A stretch of DNA of 64,000 bases from CAWIHK01 sp963835935 (GCA_963835935.1 CAWIHK010000001.1:806001-870000), one strand, 5' to 3'. Shown: positions 1-10,451, counted from the first letter of the stretch. The notes: generated from the letters alone by a model not told the origin. Numbers and translations: made by a program.

Positions 1-2
1 GT

Positions 3-557
3 CAGGCTCCGGCTATCGTCAAGTTGATCAATCTGAAAGGAGTAAATCGTGTCCTCGATGTCGGAGGGGGATCGGGAGCGTTTTCGATGGCGTTCGTTCG
101 TGCGAGAAAGGGGATTACCGCGGTAATTTTTGATCTGCCAAATGTTACAAGATTGACTAAAGCCTATGTTGACTCAGAGAATCTCGGCGATCTGATCAGT
201 GTTGTTGGTGGTGATTACACGGTGGATCCTCTGGTGAGCGGTTTTGATTTGGTGTTTATGTCTGCGGTTATCCATAGTAATTCGACAGAGATAAATAGGC
301 AATTGTTCAGGAAGGCATTCGAAGCGCTGAACCCAGAGGGACGTCTGGTAGTACTGGACTATATAATGAACGGCGACCGCACCTCACCAGCGGCAGGTGC
401 CTACTTCTCGCTCAACATGCTCGTGAACACGTATGAAGGCGATACGTACACAGAATCAGAGGTGCGTAGTTGGATGGAGGATGCCGGGTTCAAGAAGATC
501 AGGAAGATGAAGACCCCGTTCGGAACGGGCATTACGACTGGGATGAAAAAGTCTTAG
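3..557 (+). CDS. O-methyltransferase, C-terminal part (5' end outside window)
   Basis: The reading frame is open to the left edge of the window, so the start is missing; the TTG at 24 is only an internal codon. The visible 184 residues are a class I SAM-dependent methyltransferase fold. Motif I is VLDVGGGSGAF near the start, followed by an acidic residue ending beta-2 (VIFDLP) and a post-motif VFMSAVIHSN. The end of the fold (GRLVVLDYIMN, then a helix and FKKIRKMKTPFGTGI) resembles the catalytic domain of plant-type/bacterial O-methyltransferases (Methyltransf_2: hydroxyneurosporene or acetylserotonin methyltransferase-like). The N-terminal dimerisation domain typical of that family would lie outside the window. 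Substrate unknown. Confidence 0.8.
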   Translation, partial: QAPAIVKLINLKGVNRVLDVGGGSGAFSMAFVRARKGITAVIFDLPNVTRLTKAYVDSENLGDLISVVGGDYTVDPLVSGFDLVFMSAVIHSNSTEINRQLFRKAFEALNPEGRLVVLDYIMNGDRTSPAAGAYFSLNMLVNTYEGDTYTESEVRSWMEDAGFKKIRKMKTPFGTGITTGMKKS

Positions 558-647
558 CGGCGGTTGGTTATTGAATTTCTTCAAAGTCAAATGTACAGAA
601 TTGAATATTTTCTATGGCATGATTTGAGTAGAAGTGCATTACAAATT

Positions 648-666
648 TATAAGCCAGAGGCTTATA
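648..666. repeat. Perfect short inverted repeat in the 558-801 intergenic gap
   Basis: The arms TATAAGCC and GGCTTATA (8 bp) flank a 3-base loop. No T-run follows on the plus strand. On the minus strand a run of seven T follows after four bases, so it could at most be a weak minus-strand terminator. The rest of the 558-801 gap holds a 41-codon open frame (591-716) without a ribosome binding site and nothing else I can support. Confidence 0.4.
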
Positions 667-801
667 CGCCAAAAAAATGGCATGCAGGTGAGTCTTTGGT
701 TCAAAAGTTTTTATAATGAACTCGCTCCAGATATTATTACGAAGTCCCTCTGAACGGGATTGAGGACACTAAACGTTCGTAAACCATAGAGAGGATATCC
801 T

Positions 802-1242
802 ATGAACACCAAATCACCGAACCCCGATGACGCAACCAAGCACGCCGAATCTGAGTCCTTCCATGCCAGCATGTTTTCGATCTCACTGACCGTGAAAGAT
901 CTCGGCAAAAGCCTTGCATGGTATCACGATGTGCTGGGATTCACCATCGACCGCAAGATTGAACGTGATGGCAAACTGCGATCGGTAGCGCTTATAGCCG
1001 GAAACGCGAGAATCTCAATCAATCAAGATGACGGAGCCAAAGGATGGGAACGGATCAAAGGAGAAGGATTCTCGCTGAACATCACCACTGAACAGAATAT
1101 CGATAAGATTGCAAACCGGATCAAAGAACATGGCGGAACCCTTGAGTCGGAGCCTGCCGACATGCCCTGGGGATCGCGCTTATTCCGGTTGAAGGATCCA
1201 GACGGGTTCAAGCTGACTATCTCGTCGCCCCGTGCGGCTTAA
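802..1242 (+). CDS. VOC-superfamily protein (glyoxalase/dioxygenase-like)
   Basis: A 146-residue protein with an ATG start behind GAGAGGATATCCT. After a ~27-residue N-terminal extension comes one vicinal-oxygen-chelate unit: FSISLTVKDLGKSLAWYHDVLGFTIDRK, the beta-alpha-beta start typical of the family, and the closing LFRLKDPDGFKLTIS strand. VOC proteins pair two beta-alpha-beta-beta-beta modules around a metal and act as lyases, dioxygenases or drug-binding proteins. The usual Glu/His metal ligands are not obvious: the final strand ends KLTIS where many members have an acidic residue. A binding or resistance role is therefore as likely as catalysis. The gene stands alone, with no operon partner. 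Confidence 0.8.
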   Translation: MNTKSPNPDDATKHAESESFHASMFSISLTVKDLGKSLAWYHDVLGFTIDRKIERDGKLRSVALIAGNARISINQDDGAKGWERIKGEGFSLNITTEQNIDKIANRIKEHGGTLESEPADMPWGSRLFRLKDPDGFKLTISSPRAA

Positions 1243-1359
1243 CCACTTTTATATGCGTTGACTAAATTATTCGACAGCGAAAGTATTCTTCAACATTCAC
1301 CATATAAATAAGCGGAAAAGAAATTGATGGTTTCGATTTCAATTCGATTCAGGATTGCT

Positions 1360-1533
1360 TCGCGTACATGTCTGATATACTGGTTTTCCATCGACGCCGA
1401 GTTCAACCGCACGATGCAACGTAGCGAAATATTCTTTGTCGTTTCCTGAACCGTAAGATTACGATATTGCCATACAGTCAAGGCCGAGTGCCAATACTTT
1501 TAATCTTGATTTTCCACGTTCTCGTTATTCCAT
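1360..1533 (-). pseudogene. Decayed N-terminus of an aldo/keto reductase
   Basis: On the minus strand, an ATG at 1533 behind GGAAGAGAAA opens a frame reading M-E-stop-RERGKSRLKVLALGLDCMAIS-stop, then YGSGNDKEYFATLHRAVELGV. After a frame change it reads SDMYAK. This matches the conserved start of aldo/keto reductases (RKLGxSGLxVSALGLGCM, then YG, then a helix ATLHRALELGV, then DTADMYG). Two in-frame TAA stops and a frameshift show that it is dead. The remaining ~280 codons of a complete enzyme are not recognisable to the left, where the VOC gene begins, so it is truncated as well. Confidence 0.6.
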
Positions 1534-2073
1534 TTTCTCTTCCGTTAAAATACGTTTTAATTTGCTTTAAGTAATTGTGCGATATTTTTTGTTAAACCTA
1601 TTTTTACCTCTCTTTTGATGTACTGGACTTTTAAACAGTAGAAGGAAAAATTCGCATATATCTTTTTGACTTTCCAAGTGCTTTTCTTCACCCGAAACCT
1701 GAAATTAAAATAAATAATTTTTTTATTTTATGGTTATTTTTCAACAAACCGAGCAACTCAAATCAAGATAATATATGCATGACGATCTGATTTCGGAAAT
1801 GATTGAATGTTAAAATCCATTACATTTTCTTCATCGATATTGCTTTTCTCGTATCGGTTTTGTAGATTTTCGCGTGAAGATGTTATCCATATTGCTTATA
1901 TACAAAGCACTGCTCGCCGTAATTGGAAAACACGGATTAGAGTAGCCGATAAAGACAAGCCGATGCTCAGGTCAGATACCATGAGTTCCAACCTCTATAC
2001 TCGATCGCGATAACATTAGTTGTCTAGCGATAAATTCTTTGGTGACTTTTTTACTCTATTCTTTGGAGTTTCA
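1534..2073. other. Gene-free AT-rich stretch
   Basis: 540 bases upstream of the large secreted protein. They contain A/T tracts (for example around 1700-1740) and no open frame with a credible ribosome binding site or recognisable protein. A 68-codon plus-strand frame (1807-2013) has no homology I can see. The stretch presumably contains the promoter of the 2074 gene; I cannot place it. Confidence 0.5.
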
Positions 2074-5000
2074 ATGATAAAGTTCACGGCGTTATTATAT
2101 CGGCGCGCAGAAAAATTATATATTATTGCGGCGCTCATTATTTTTACTCTTCCAGGAATGGTCCACTCACAAAATCCTGCATGGAATTCAACACTGGTTA
2201 TTACGCCCAATCCATCGGCGGTATTGTCTGATTGGCAACGGGATCCCCGGATTCTGAGTTTTACTGTAATGTACACCGGAAAATCAGCGGTGACGGTGAC
2301 GTTTAGAGGGACATTATCTTCTGTCCGCTTTGGTGCTATCGGTGATGTCCGCGGAAATACGATGCAATTTCCAGCCGGACCGACGGCACGAATATTCCGG
2401 AATACGGAAGTTTTAAGTATTCAGGAATCGAATCTCGCCGGCAAGGTTGTCCAAATCGTCAAAGAAACTGGCAGACTTCCGGAGGATGAATATACATTAT
2501 GCATATCAGTCTTGAATGGACAAGGAACGCAGCTTACACAGGCATGTGCAACGTTCAGTATTTCTCTCGGGTCACAGCCTCAGCTCGTTTATCCACTCGA
2601 TAAAGATACCGTAAGAATATTCTCTCCGACATTTCAATGGACGCCTGCGGTGGCGCCTGCGGCAATACCAATTCGTTATGTTCTGAGAATTTCCGAAGTC
2701 TTGCCAACACAACTTCCGGAAAGAGCGCTTCAGGCAAATGTTCCTCAATTCGAACGCATCCTCTCGGGTCCGCCGATGTTCGTGTATCCATCGGATGCAC
2801 TGCCGTTCCAGGATGGAAAAATATACGCGTGGCAGGTACAAGCGATAGACCAAAATGGACAACCTGCTTCAGCGAACCAAGGGAGAAGTGATATTCGGAC
2901 TTTTCAATATTCTGCTCCAAGAATACATATAAACAGGCCGATTACAGTTATATCTCTTAATAACACACATGTGCGAGGAAGGCTGTTGTATCAATTCGCA
3001 GATCCCGGAGAATCAGACACTCGTCCTCTCATCAACATGAATATCAAATTAGTGCAATTCTCCGAGATTGTTAATGCAGCAGGAAGACGAACTACACTTC
3101 CATCTAACGTGCCGGGCGCGAATGTCGATCTTGCACAAGGAACAACTGATGGCAACGGAAAATTTGATTTAAACTTCAGGTGTTTCGACTCATTGGGAGT
3201 TCCTGCAGTAAAAAATACAACGGTTCGCAGTCTTACAGGCGGCGTGTTTACCGGCGATCTGTATCATGTGATTCGCCTTATGGTTCAGGATTCTCATTAC
3301 ACAAGCCCTGACCAAGAAGTACAGATTCAATCTGGAGAGGACAAAAGTATAGGAGATCTCGCTGTACTAGTCAAAAGCTATTACCTCAAAGTTACTGTTG
3401 TCAATCCATCGACGACGAACTTGAATGGTATAAAGACTTATATACTCCGGAAAATCCGGTCGAGCAATGTTCCGGAAGATGAGGGTGAACAACCCCCTTC
3501 GCCAAGGAATGTTCTTAATTTTCATGGAAAGCATTACAGTGTTGTTGGGGAAGGGAAGACCGGTTCGGATGGATCGATAACTTTCAAACGGTTGATCAAA
3601 AACATCGGGATTAATGATGAATACTTACTCTACTCAGAGAATCCGGGTGTACTGGATGATTATTATACACCTATGCCGTTCCGTTATAATAATCCGTCCG
3701 ACTATGCAGTCTTCAACAACCAATATCAATATACTGGTACATCTGCACAGATAACGCCGAGTTTTGCTTCGTTTGTTGGCGGCACACTCTACTATGCATT
3801 TGCCGATCCCGGTGAATATACACAAGGACATAAAACCCGAAGCTCCTCTACCATCCGTGTAGGAAATCGGTATCCACTCGAAAATATTACAGTCAAACTG
3901 GTGGTAAAATATGTGCTGAAGAGTGGAAGCCAGGAAATCGATGTTTCATCAACCAGTCCCTCTCAATGCAGCGATTGGCAGGGACCCGATGCCAACACAG
4001 TTCTTGCAGTAACCAGGACGAGTGCTGGCGGAAGATTTTTCTTCGGCTTCACGTATGATAAAAGCATGGGGCTGGTTGCGTCAAATAAAACAGTGCGTGT
4101 CGGCACTGACATGGTGGAATTTTATACTTCATACACAGGTGATATTTATCGAGTAGCAAGGGTGGTGGTTGAAAGTCCTTACTATACAAGTCCGACGGAA
4201 GATATCACACTTCAGCAATATCAATTTCTAGAGGCAGGAGATTTTTTGGCAAGGGTGAGAAGCTATGCGCTCAATGTCTCAGTAACAGATCAGGAAACTG
4301 GAAATGCCTTGAAGGGAGTTGTAGTTTATTTGCTCAGGGGTGTCCGGCCGCAAGAGGTTCCCGCCGAGGAAGGAACACAATCTTCTCCAACAGAAAAACT
4401 TGAACTTCAAGATGGAGTGTATAATGTAGTTGGGAAAGATACGACCGGGATCGATGGAGCAGCCAGCTTTCGCCGCGTTGTAAAAAATTCTGGTGACTGC
4501 GACTTTTATACACTTCACATCGAAATGCCGCAGCATACTGATCTCTATTATTTCGATTACGATTCCTATTATCGGTTTGAATATCCAGGTGATAATGCCA
4601 CATTTGTCGATGAGTATAATTACACTTCGAATAATCAGGGTGCGGTAATGATTCCTCGCAATCCTGCCGTGGAGGGATTTGTCTATCGAAGCGACAACCT
4701 TCTCAGCCCCGTCGTTGGAGCGTGGGTAGCCCTTGGCCTGAATAACGGATCCTCGATGATTCCCGAAGGTTTGATATCTACGGATAGTGCTGGAGCATTT
4801 TCATTCAAAGACCTTGATCCTTCTACACAATCCCGCACACTCATCGTGTGCAGATCAGGTTTCAGGGATACTACATGGTCGGTTCCTCCGTTGCCCAAAG
4901 GGAGAAGGTTCATTGTTGAACAGCTCCCGCTGAGACCCTATTCTATGGTCCGTGGCCAGTTGGTCGACGAAGATGGAAATGCCATTTCAGGAAAAATCAC

Positions 5001-8000
5001 AATCGGCAACGGGGCTTCGGTTTCAACGGGGACGAAAAAAGTAAGAGGGCCGTCACATGGATACAGTGTAGTTACGACGGGTGAATTCGAATCGGCCGCA
5101 ATGGCTGGATATCATCAGGCGCTTGTTATCGATCCGGATAATAAAAATTATTTCGGAGATACCGTATACGTGAACATCACACAAGCGGATCAGAACATTG
5201 GAAACTTTACAGTTTACAAAAAACTCCACAGGATCAACGTAGTTGTTGTGGAAATTCCGGCCTCGAAAGAAATACATCCTTCCACCATGATAAAAAAACC
5301 GATCAAAGGGGCATACGTAAATGTTTCGGCTATTTCCACACCTAAGAAAACGAATGCAACCGGTGTGGCAGAGTTCCAGTTCGAGAGTGCTGGTGATGAT
5401 TTCGATATTAAAGTTACTGCTCCTGATGATGATGATTATGTCGGGAAAACTGTGAGTGCACGAGTACCCGCATCAAAGTACAATACGGATGTTGTGGTTG
5501 GATTGCTGAAAGCGTCGCGGATTTCAGGACATGTGTACGCAGGAAAATCTGGTGTTGAAGGAGCAATTGTATTTCTTGATCAGGGAGGATCTTCGGATCA
5601 GCTTAGAGCCACAACTGACGGAACAGGTCAGTATCTATTGCGCAATGTTCCGATCGGACCTGATATGACATTTAAAGCAGTGAAAGGTTCATCGCAGTTC
5701 ATTGGAGATTCAGAAACGATTGAAGTGAAGCCGACACCGAACGAGAATATCGATTTTCACCTCAAAGTTTATAATGGTATGGATATCACAAAGCTGCTTG
5801 GATTCCCGATTGAAGTTGAATCGCTGGTCGAATTGGGTTCCAACAAGGTGAAGATAACCGGTGCGTTTATCAATTTCCCTGCCAACAGTGAATTCAGTGT
5901 CTCGGGTTCACCATATCTGCGCTTCACCGATGTTATTCTTACACCGGATACGAACCGAACCGATCAAAATATTCCTCTCTCTCGCCCGCAGACGATACCC
6001 GTCATTACCGATCAAAACCGTCTCGACCTTCAGATACACAGTGCTCTCTCCGGCGCCGTCAATGATGAAAATGGATTGCAGGTCGATGATCCATCCGGCA
6101 CCGGGTCGGGAGTAATCGGCGGAAAAGTGTTCATCGATGCGGCGGCTTCTTTTCATGTTTCAAACGCGGCCTTCAGTCAGACAAACGATAGAATATTTTT
6201 AGCATTACCCGACATTACCGACAAAGCCCAAAGAATAAAAATTCCGGCAATCAACTCATCCGGCAGTTCTCCGATTCAGGCGTCTAAACAGTTTCTTGTG
6301 GGAGACGAGTATGGACAACCGCTGCATTATTCTCTGTACGGATTCGATGCTGTAGCGGATTCCAATAACTCGTTTTTATCCGGAGGAAAAATAAAACTTG
6401 CGACGACGCTCCACACGAACATCCAGAAAATCACTCCCTCTGATTTGAATCTTACGGTTGGTGAAGTGACGATCGAAGCAAACACTATTGATGAAATTCA
6501 TAGCACGCAGCAGTTATCCATTTCGCTCGGAAAATGGTCACTCGTTGCCGAGAGCTGGTCTCTGACTTCAAACGGATTTATTATCAATGGTGAAATTAAA
6601 ACTGGAGCGATCGATGTTCCGTATTCCAATATGCAAGTAACACCGGTGGATTTAAAATACGGGAACTTCAATCTTGCTTCACTCCAATTGAGCGGGTTCA
6701 TTCCATTAACGATCAGCGGACAGCTGGTGTTCGGATATCTCACTCAGAATAATGTATGGGAACTCGCGGCGGCACCGGTAGGACAGAACACATCGTGCGC
6801 ATATTTTTCGAATCTGCCCAGAATGAAATCCGGAGACAATATTTCTATTGCTAATTTCTATCTTAGAAGCGATGGTGATAAAGCATTCACTATGGATCCG
6901 CAGGCTTCCGGAATTACGCTGTATGATGTAGCAACGTTCAAACCCACCATGCTGGTTGTCTTCGATAATTTTATTCGAATCCCGGGCGAGATGAATCTGC
7001 ACATACCTCTAACTCCGGATAATCTGCCAATCGCTTTGAACTTCCAGAAGAGTGCGAGCGGCGACATCATTCATAATATTGATCCTTACCATTTTACAAT
7101 CGAGGCAAAAGGTGTTACTCTCGATTTGTTGGGCGACGTGCAGCATCCTCAAACACTGGATGAGAAGGGCTTCATCGCCCAATTGAAAATAGGCGAAGTA
7201 GATAAATATTGGCTCGAAGCGAAGCTGTATAGAACCAAGGATTCAACATCGGTCTGGGTCAGTCCTGATGGTCAATCGTTGAATATTGATGCGAATGGTT
7301 TGACCAGCCTCAATAATGTTATCGGCAGTATGTCTGTGCAGAATAATGATTGGACGAATTTTGTGTTCTCTGGTGACCTGACCGGGGCAAATTCAGCATC
7401 CAGCAGATTGACATTCGTCGTCAGTGGTGACTGGGTTGCAGACAGCCAACAGATAGGCGTTAAAGATGTGTCAACGCCGTTCGGTGATGTGCGGTGTGTC
7501 TATAATTTTAAAAAGAAACAGCTTGAGGGATCTCTTCATATAGATAAAGATATAGGAGCTGCCAAATTAATCGGAGATGCAGAGCTTATCATCGATGGCC
7601 ATTGGTATTTCGTGGCCCGTGCAAAATTAAGCTTTCAAAGCTCGTGGGTTGATACTATACAGGCAGGCATATTGATTGGCGATCATGAAGTAGTAGACAC
7701 CATGAAGAATTTTTTCAAGGATTATTCGTACTACTACCAAACGCGAAAGAAGTTCCCTCCATCATTTCCCACCAAACTCAACGGTTTCTGGTTTGAAGGA
7801 AATCTTGCCATCAACGTATTAATTCCCTCATTTGGATTTGATCTGAAGATTATCGCATTCGTGCTGCAACTCTCCTCGTGTGGCGGAGATCTGCGTGTTG
7901 GGATGCAGTTCAACGACAATTACGACTTAACAAGTTTCAGTATCGGGCTCGATGTTTATGTAAAAGCACAAATTCTCGGCGGTGTTTCTATCGCAGTGGG

Positions 8001-8259
8001 CTGTGCAGGAATATCTGCGACCGGTATTCTTGATATGGGTTTTGACTGCACGTATGCAAACTCCGGTGACTGGACTATTGATGGAAATGCTTTCATCAAA
8101 ATTATTGGAAGCGCGTATGTCGGTGGCGGACTGGATTGCGATGCCGCATGCGGAGGAGATTTATGCTGGAAGACGGATGTCAACGTGGACGTTACAATGG
8201 GTCTGCATCTTCATTACGGACCGGATGGGAAGAGTTACAACTTTTACTTCAATGACTAA
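2074..8259 (+). CDS. Giant secreted multi-domain Ig/Fn3-like protein
   Basis: I chose the ATG at 2074 (GGAG five bases upstream) rather than a TTG 18 codons earlier, because it begins a signal peptide: basic start, hydrophobic core YIIAALIIFTL, cleavage near VHSQ. The protein has 2061 residues. After an N-terminal beta-rich domain comes an Fn3-like segment (LVYPLDKDTV...FQWTPA...YAWQVQAIDQNG), reminiscent of TANFOR-type Bacteroidota proteins. A ~270-residue module then occurs twice (from ~2965 and ~3775; each has FADPGE, and later a NVVGK/SVVGE segment with TG.DG). Several carboxypeptidase-regulatory-like domains follow (for example SGHVYAGKSGVEGA). The C-terminus is glycine- and cysteine-rich. 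There is no T9SS sorting signal. Likely cell-surface or structural; function unknown. It is followed after 12 bases by a second Fn3 protein, suggesting an operon. Confidence 0.75.
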   Translation: MIKFTALLYRRAEKLYIIAALIIFTLPGMVHSQNPAWNSTLVITPNPSAVLSDWQRDPRILSFTVMYTGKSAVTVTFRGTLSSVRFGAIGDVRGNTMQFPAGPTARIFRNTEVLSIQESNLAGKVVQIVKETGRLPEDEYTLCISVLNGQGTQLTQACATFSISLGSQPQLVYPLDKDTVRIFSPTFQWTPAVAPAAIPIRYVLRISEVLPTQLPERALQANVPQFERILSGPPMFVYPSDALPFQDGKIYAWQVQAIDQNGQPASANQGRSDIRTFQYSAPRIHINRPITVISLNNTHVRGRLLYQFADPGESDTRPLINMNIKLVQFSEIVNAAGRRTTLPSNVPGANVDLAQGTTDGNGKFDLNFRCFDSLGVPAVKNTTVRSLTGGVFTGDLYHVIRLMVQDSHYTSPDQEVQIQSGEDKSIGDLAVLVKSYYLKVTVVNPSTTNLNGIKTYILRKIRSSNVPEDEGEQPPSPRNVLNFHGKHYSVVGEGKTGSDGSITFKRLIKNIGINDEYLLYSENPGVLDDYYTPMPFRYNNPSDYAVFNNQYQYTGTSAQITPSFASFVGGTLYYAFADPGEYTQGHKTRSSSTIRVGNRYPLENITVKLVVKYVLKSGSQEIDVSSTSPSQCSDWQGPDANTVLAVTRTSAGGRFFFGFTYDKSMGLVASNKTVRVGTDMVEFYTSYTGDIYRVARVVVESPYYTSPTEDITLQQYQFLEAGDFLARVRSYALNVSVTDQETGNALKGVVVYLLRGVRPQEVPAEEGTQSSPTEKLELQDGVYNVVGKDTTGIDGAASFRRVVKNSGDCDFYTLHIEMPQHTDLYYFDYDSYYRFEYPGDNATFVDEYNYTSNNQGAVMIPRNPAVEGFVYRSDNLLSPVVGAWVALGLNNGSSMIPEGLISTDSAGAFSFKDLDPSTQSRTLIVCRSGFRDTTWSVPPLPKGRRFIVEQLPLRPYSMVRGQLVDEDGNAISGKITIGNGASVSTGTKKVRGPSHGYSVVTTGEFESAAMAGYHQALVIDPDNKNYFGDTVYVNITQADQNIGNFTVYKKLHRINVVVVEIPASKEIHPSTMIKKPIKGAYVNVSAISTPKKTNATGVAEFQFESAGDDFDIKVTAPDDDDYVGKTVSARVPASKYNTDVVVGLLKASRISGHVYAGKSGVEGAIVFLDQGGSSDQLRATTDGTGQYLLRNVPIGPDMTFKAVKGSSQFIGDSETIEVKPTPNENIDFHLKVYNGMDITKLLGFPIEVESLVELGSNKVKITGAFINFPANSEFSVSGSPYLRFTDVILTPDTNRTDQNIPLSRPQTIPVITDQNRLDLQIHSALSGAVNDENGLQVDDPSGTGSGVIGGKVFIDAAASFHVSNAAFSQTNDRIFLALPDITDKAQRIKIPAINSSGSSPIQASKQFLVGDEYGQPLHYSLYGFDAVADSNNSFLSGGKIKLATTLHTNIQKITPSDLNLTVGEVTIEANTIDEIHSTQQLSISLGKWSLVAESWSLTSNGFIINGEIKTGAIDVPYSNMQVTPVDLKYGNFNLASLQLSGFIPLTISGQLVFGYLTQNNVWELAAAPVGQNTSCAYFSNLPRMKSGDNISIANFYLRSDGDKAFTMDPQASGITLYDVATFKPTMLVVFDNFIRIPGEMNLHIPLTPDNLPIALNFQKSASGDIIHNIDPYHFTIEAKGVTLDLLGDVQHPQTLDEKGFIAQLKIGEVDKYWLEAKLYRTKDSTSVWVSPDGQSLNIDANGLTSLNNVIGSMSVQNNDWTNFVFSGDLTGANSASSRLTFVVSGDWVADSQQIGVKDVSTPFGDVRCVYNFKKKQLEGSLHIDKDIGAAKLIGDAELIIDGHWYFVARAKLSFQSSWVDTIQAGILIGDHEVVDTMKNFFKDYSYYYQTRKKFPPSFPTKLNGFWFEGNLAINVLIPSFGFDLKIIAFVLQLSSCGGDLRVGMQFNDNYDLTSFSIGLDVYVKAQILGGVSIAVGCAGISATGILDMGFDCTYANSGDWTIDGNAFIKIIGSAYVGGGLDCDAACGGDLCWKTDVNVDVTMGLHLHYGPDGKSYNFYFND

Positions 8260-8271
8260 AGGGAAATCACA

Positions 8272-10302
8272 ATGAAATTATATTACCTTCATCTGGCGCT
8301 CTTTGTTGTCATAGTTTTACAGATTGATCAACTTTCTGCTCAGGGAAAAACAAGTACCATTGCCAAAGGAGGATCCCACGGAATTTATATCGGATTGGGA
8401 ATGGAACCTGTTTCAAAAAAATATCCACTGAAGGGAATAACCGCTTATCGTGTTGAACGCCGCAAAAGTAAAGAGGCCAAATGGAAATTAATTGCTGATA
8501 TTGAAGGCCCGGTTTCGTTTGTTGAATTTCAGGAACGTTTCACCAGATCTCTGCAATATCTCCCACAGATACAAACTTTTTATGGACTTCATCTTCCTTC
8601 CATTTGGAGTAAGTTTGAAGAGACATGGAAAATCGATTCCATTGGAATTTCGAGAACTTTTCTACCAGTGCAGGTTGCACTTGGGATTGTTTATTTTGAC
8701 ACAACGGCTCAACGTGGTGTGAGTTATGTTTATCGGGTTTCCAATGTACTCTCGACCGGCAAGGCAAAACCGGCATTCAGCTCGACTCCTGTGTCGTTTC
8801 CACAAACTCCAAAGTTTGCACGTATGCGCCTGCTTAGCCAGAAATATTTTGGGAAAAAAGTAAATGTAGAGTGGACATTCGGTAGCGGCCAACGGCCTGT
8901 AACTTTTCAGGTATTCCGCCAGGATAATATGCTCGGCAAATTCATACCGATCCAACCACTCATGGGCACAACGCGATCAAAAGAAGGAACCAATTTCGTG
9001 GTGGAAGATTCTCTGGTTGCACAGGGACATCTATATAAATATTATCTGATTCCGATGGATTATGTAGGAAACAAAGGAGCTTCGACTGACACAGTCACCG
9101 TTGCTGCTTATGATTTTTCAACTGCGCCACTCCCGGAAAAAATATATACACAAAGTCTAGATTCCATCGGCGGCATCCGGCTGGCCTGGCATCTGGACAG
9201 GCCGATGAATCTCAAGAGTCTAAGAATATTTCGCAGTTCCGATTACGACTCCGGATATGTCCAAATCGCCGAGGTTCCGCCTTCTGATACTGCATACTTC
9301 GATCAGTCAGTTCGTCCGATGATAAAATATTTTTATTACCTTACGATGACCAGTCCGTTGGGCCAGGTCTCCCCAAGAAGTGTCCGCGTATTTGGAATGT
9401 ACAAAAGTAGATTTCATTCTTTGTCCCCGCAGATTATTAAGTGGGAGGGAATCAAGAATGGTGTGAGATTGAAATGGATTTCCCGGGAACAGCTCATTGA
9501 TGGATATTATGTCTATCGAAGTTCAGGATCGAGCCGGAAACTTGAACAGATATTGACCTTTATTCCCAAAAAAGATTCCGTCACTATTTTTATCGATACA
9601 AGTAAAACATTATCAGGAAGATTCCAGTACGCTTATTCCGTGCGGTCTGAAAATACGAGTCATCTTCTGAGCGGGTATTCAGACACGGTTTATGTGCGGC
9701 CGTTGATCCCGGTAGAAATATCAGCGCCTGTCAAGATCGAAGCTTCTGACGAAAATGGATCAGTTCAATTGTACTGGGAGGATGCGCAATCTATTGAACA
9801 GACTGTGAAAGGATACGAGATTTACAGGCGTGAAGTTGTCCCTTCCAGTAATTCACAGAAAAAATTCCAGAAGATTACAGACACACTTCTTGCCCCATCG
9901 CACAACCGATACATCGATACAAAAGTTGTGGAGGGTAAAACGTACGAGTATGCGGTAAAAGCGTTCGATTGGTTTGGGAATGCAAGTGCGTTGAGCGCTT
10001 CCGCAATTTTAAAATTGAAACTGACGAGGCCTGTTCCTCCTGCCGGATTACGAGCCGTAAAGATGAAAGATGGAATCTCGATCCAATGGAATGAGACCTT
10101 TCAACCGGATATTGCAGGGTTCAATGTTTATTGCTATCAGAGGGGGAAAAAACCAAAGTTGCTCGGGACAGTGAAGTCGGATCAGTTGCAATATATTGAT
10201 AAGACCGCACGGGCAGGGTATCTCTATTTTTATTATGTCACGTGTTTGAACAGTAAAAAGTTTGAGAGTAAACCCAGCACCGAAGTTGGTATACGGCGAT
10301 AG
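8272..10302 (+). CDS. Secreted fibronectin type III repeat protein
   Basis: 676 residues with a signal peptide (MKLYYLHLALFVVIVLQIDQLSAQ). About five Fn3-like units follow, each showing the pattern of an early tryptophan strand, G-x-x-I/V-Y-R, and YEYAVKAFDWFGN or YYYLTMTSPLG. The last is PAGLRAVKMKDGISIQWNE...GFNVYCY...YFYYVTCLN. Starts 12 bases after the 2061-residue protein and is probably cotranscribed with it. No catalytic motif or sorting domain is visible, so a surface or binding role is an inference. A convergent terminator region follows. Confidence 0.75.
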   Translation: MKLYYLHLALFVVIVLQIDQLSAQGKTSTIAKGGSHGIYIGLGMEPVSKKYPLKGITAYRVERRKSKEAKWKLIADIEGPVSFVEFQERFTRSLQYLPQIQTFYGLHLPSIWSKFEETWKIDSIGISRTFLPVQVALGIVYFDTTAQRGVSYVYRVSNVLSTGKAKPAFSSTPVSFPQTPKFARMRLLSQKYFGKKVNVEWTFGSGQRPVTFQVFRQDNMLGKFIPIQPLMGTTRSKEGTNFVVEDSLVAQGHLYKYYLIPMDYVGNKGASTDTVTVAAYDFSTAPLPEKIYTQSLDSIGGIRLAWHLDRPMNLKSLRIFRSSDYDSGYVQIAEVPPSDTAYFDQSVRPMIKYFYYLTMTSPLGQVSPRSVRVFGMYKSRFHSLSPQIIKWEGIKNGVRLKWISREQLIDGYYVYRSSGSSRKLEQILTFIPKKDSVTIFIDTSKTLSGRFQYAYSVRSENTSHLLSGYSDTVYVRPLIPVEISAPVKIEASDENGSVQLYWEDAQSIEQTVKGYEIYRREVVPSSNSQKKFQKITDTLLAPSHNRYIDTKVVEGKTYEYAVKAFDWFGNASALSASAILKLKLTRPVPPAGLRAVKMKDGISIQWNETFQPDIAGFNVYCYQRGKKPKLLGTVKSDQLQYIDKTARAGYLYFYYVTCLNSKKFESKPSTEVGIRR

Positions 10303-10451
10303 TGAGAATGATTTGCCGATTGCTGTGGTGGTAAAGAGATTTATCGTAGGATTCCACAGATCCAACTAATCAGCAAGGCGAATTAATCCCAACGTACGAT
10401 CTTGAAGTATGATCATAAATTTTCTAAAATATGGACACAGAGAAGTTCTTC

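Noticed and set aside
591..716. 41-codon open frame between the methyltransferase and VOC genes
   Set aside because: No ribosome binding site, no recognisable homology; left as part of the intergenic region.
1590..1625. GTTAAAC and TTTTACC spaced like Pho-type units upstream of the giant protein
   Set aside because: Only one unit fits the consensus, no -10 at the expected distance, and the start is ~450 bases away.
1807..2013. 68-codon frame upstream of the giant protein
   Set aside because: Basic, low-complexity translation without ribosome binding site or homology.
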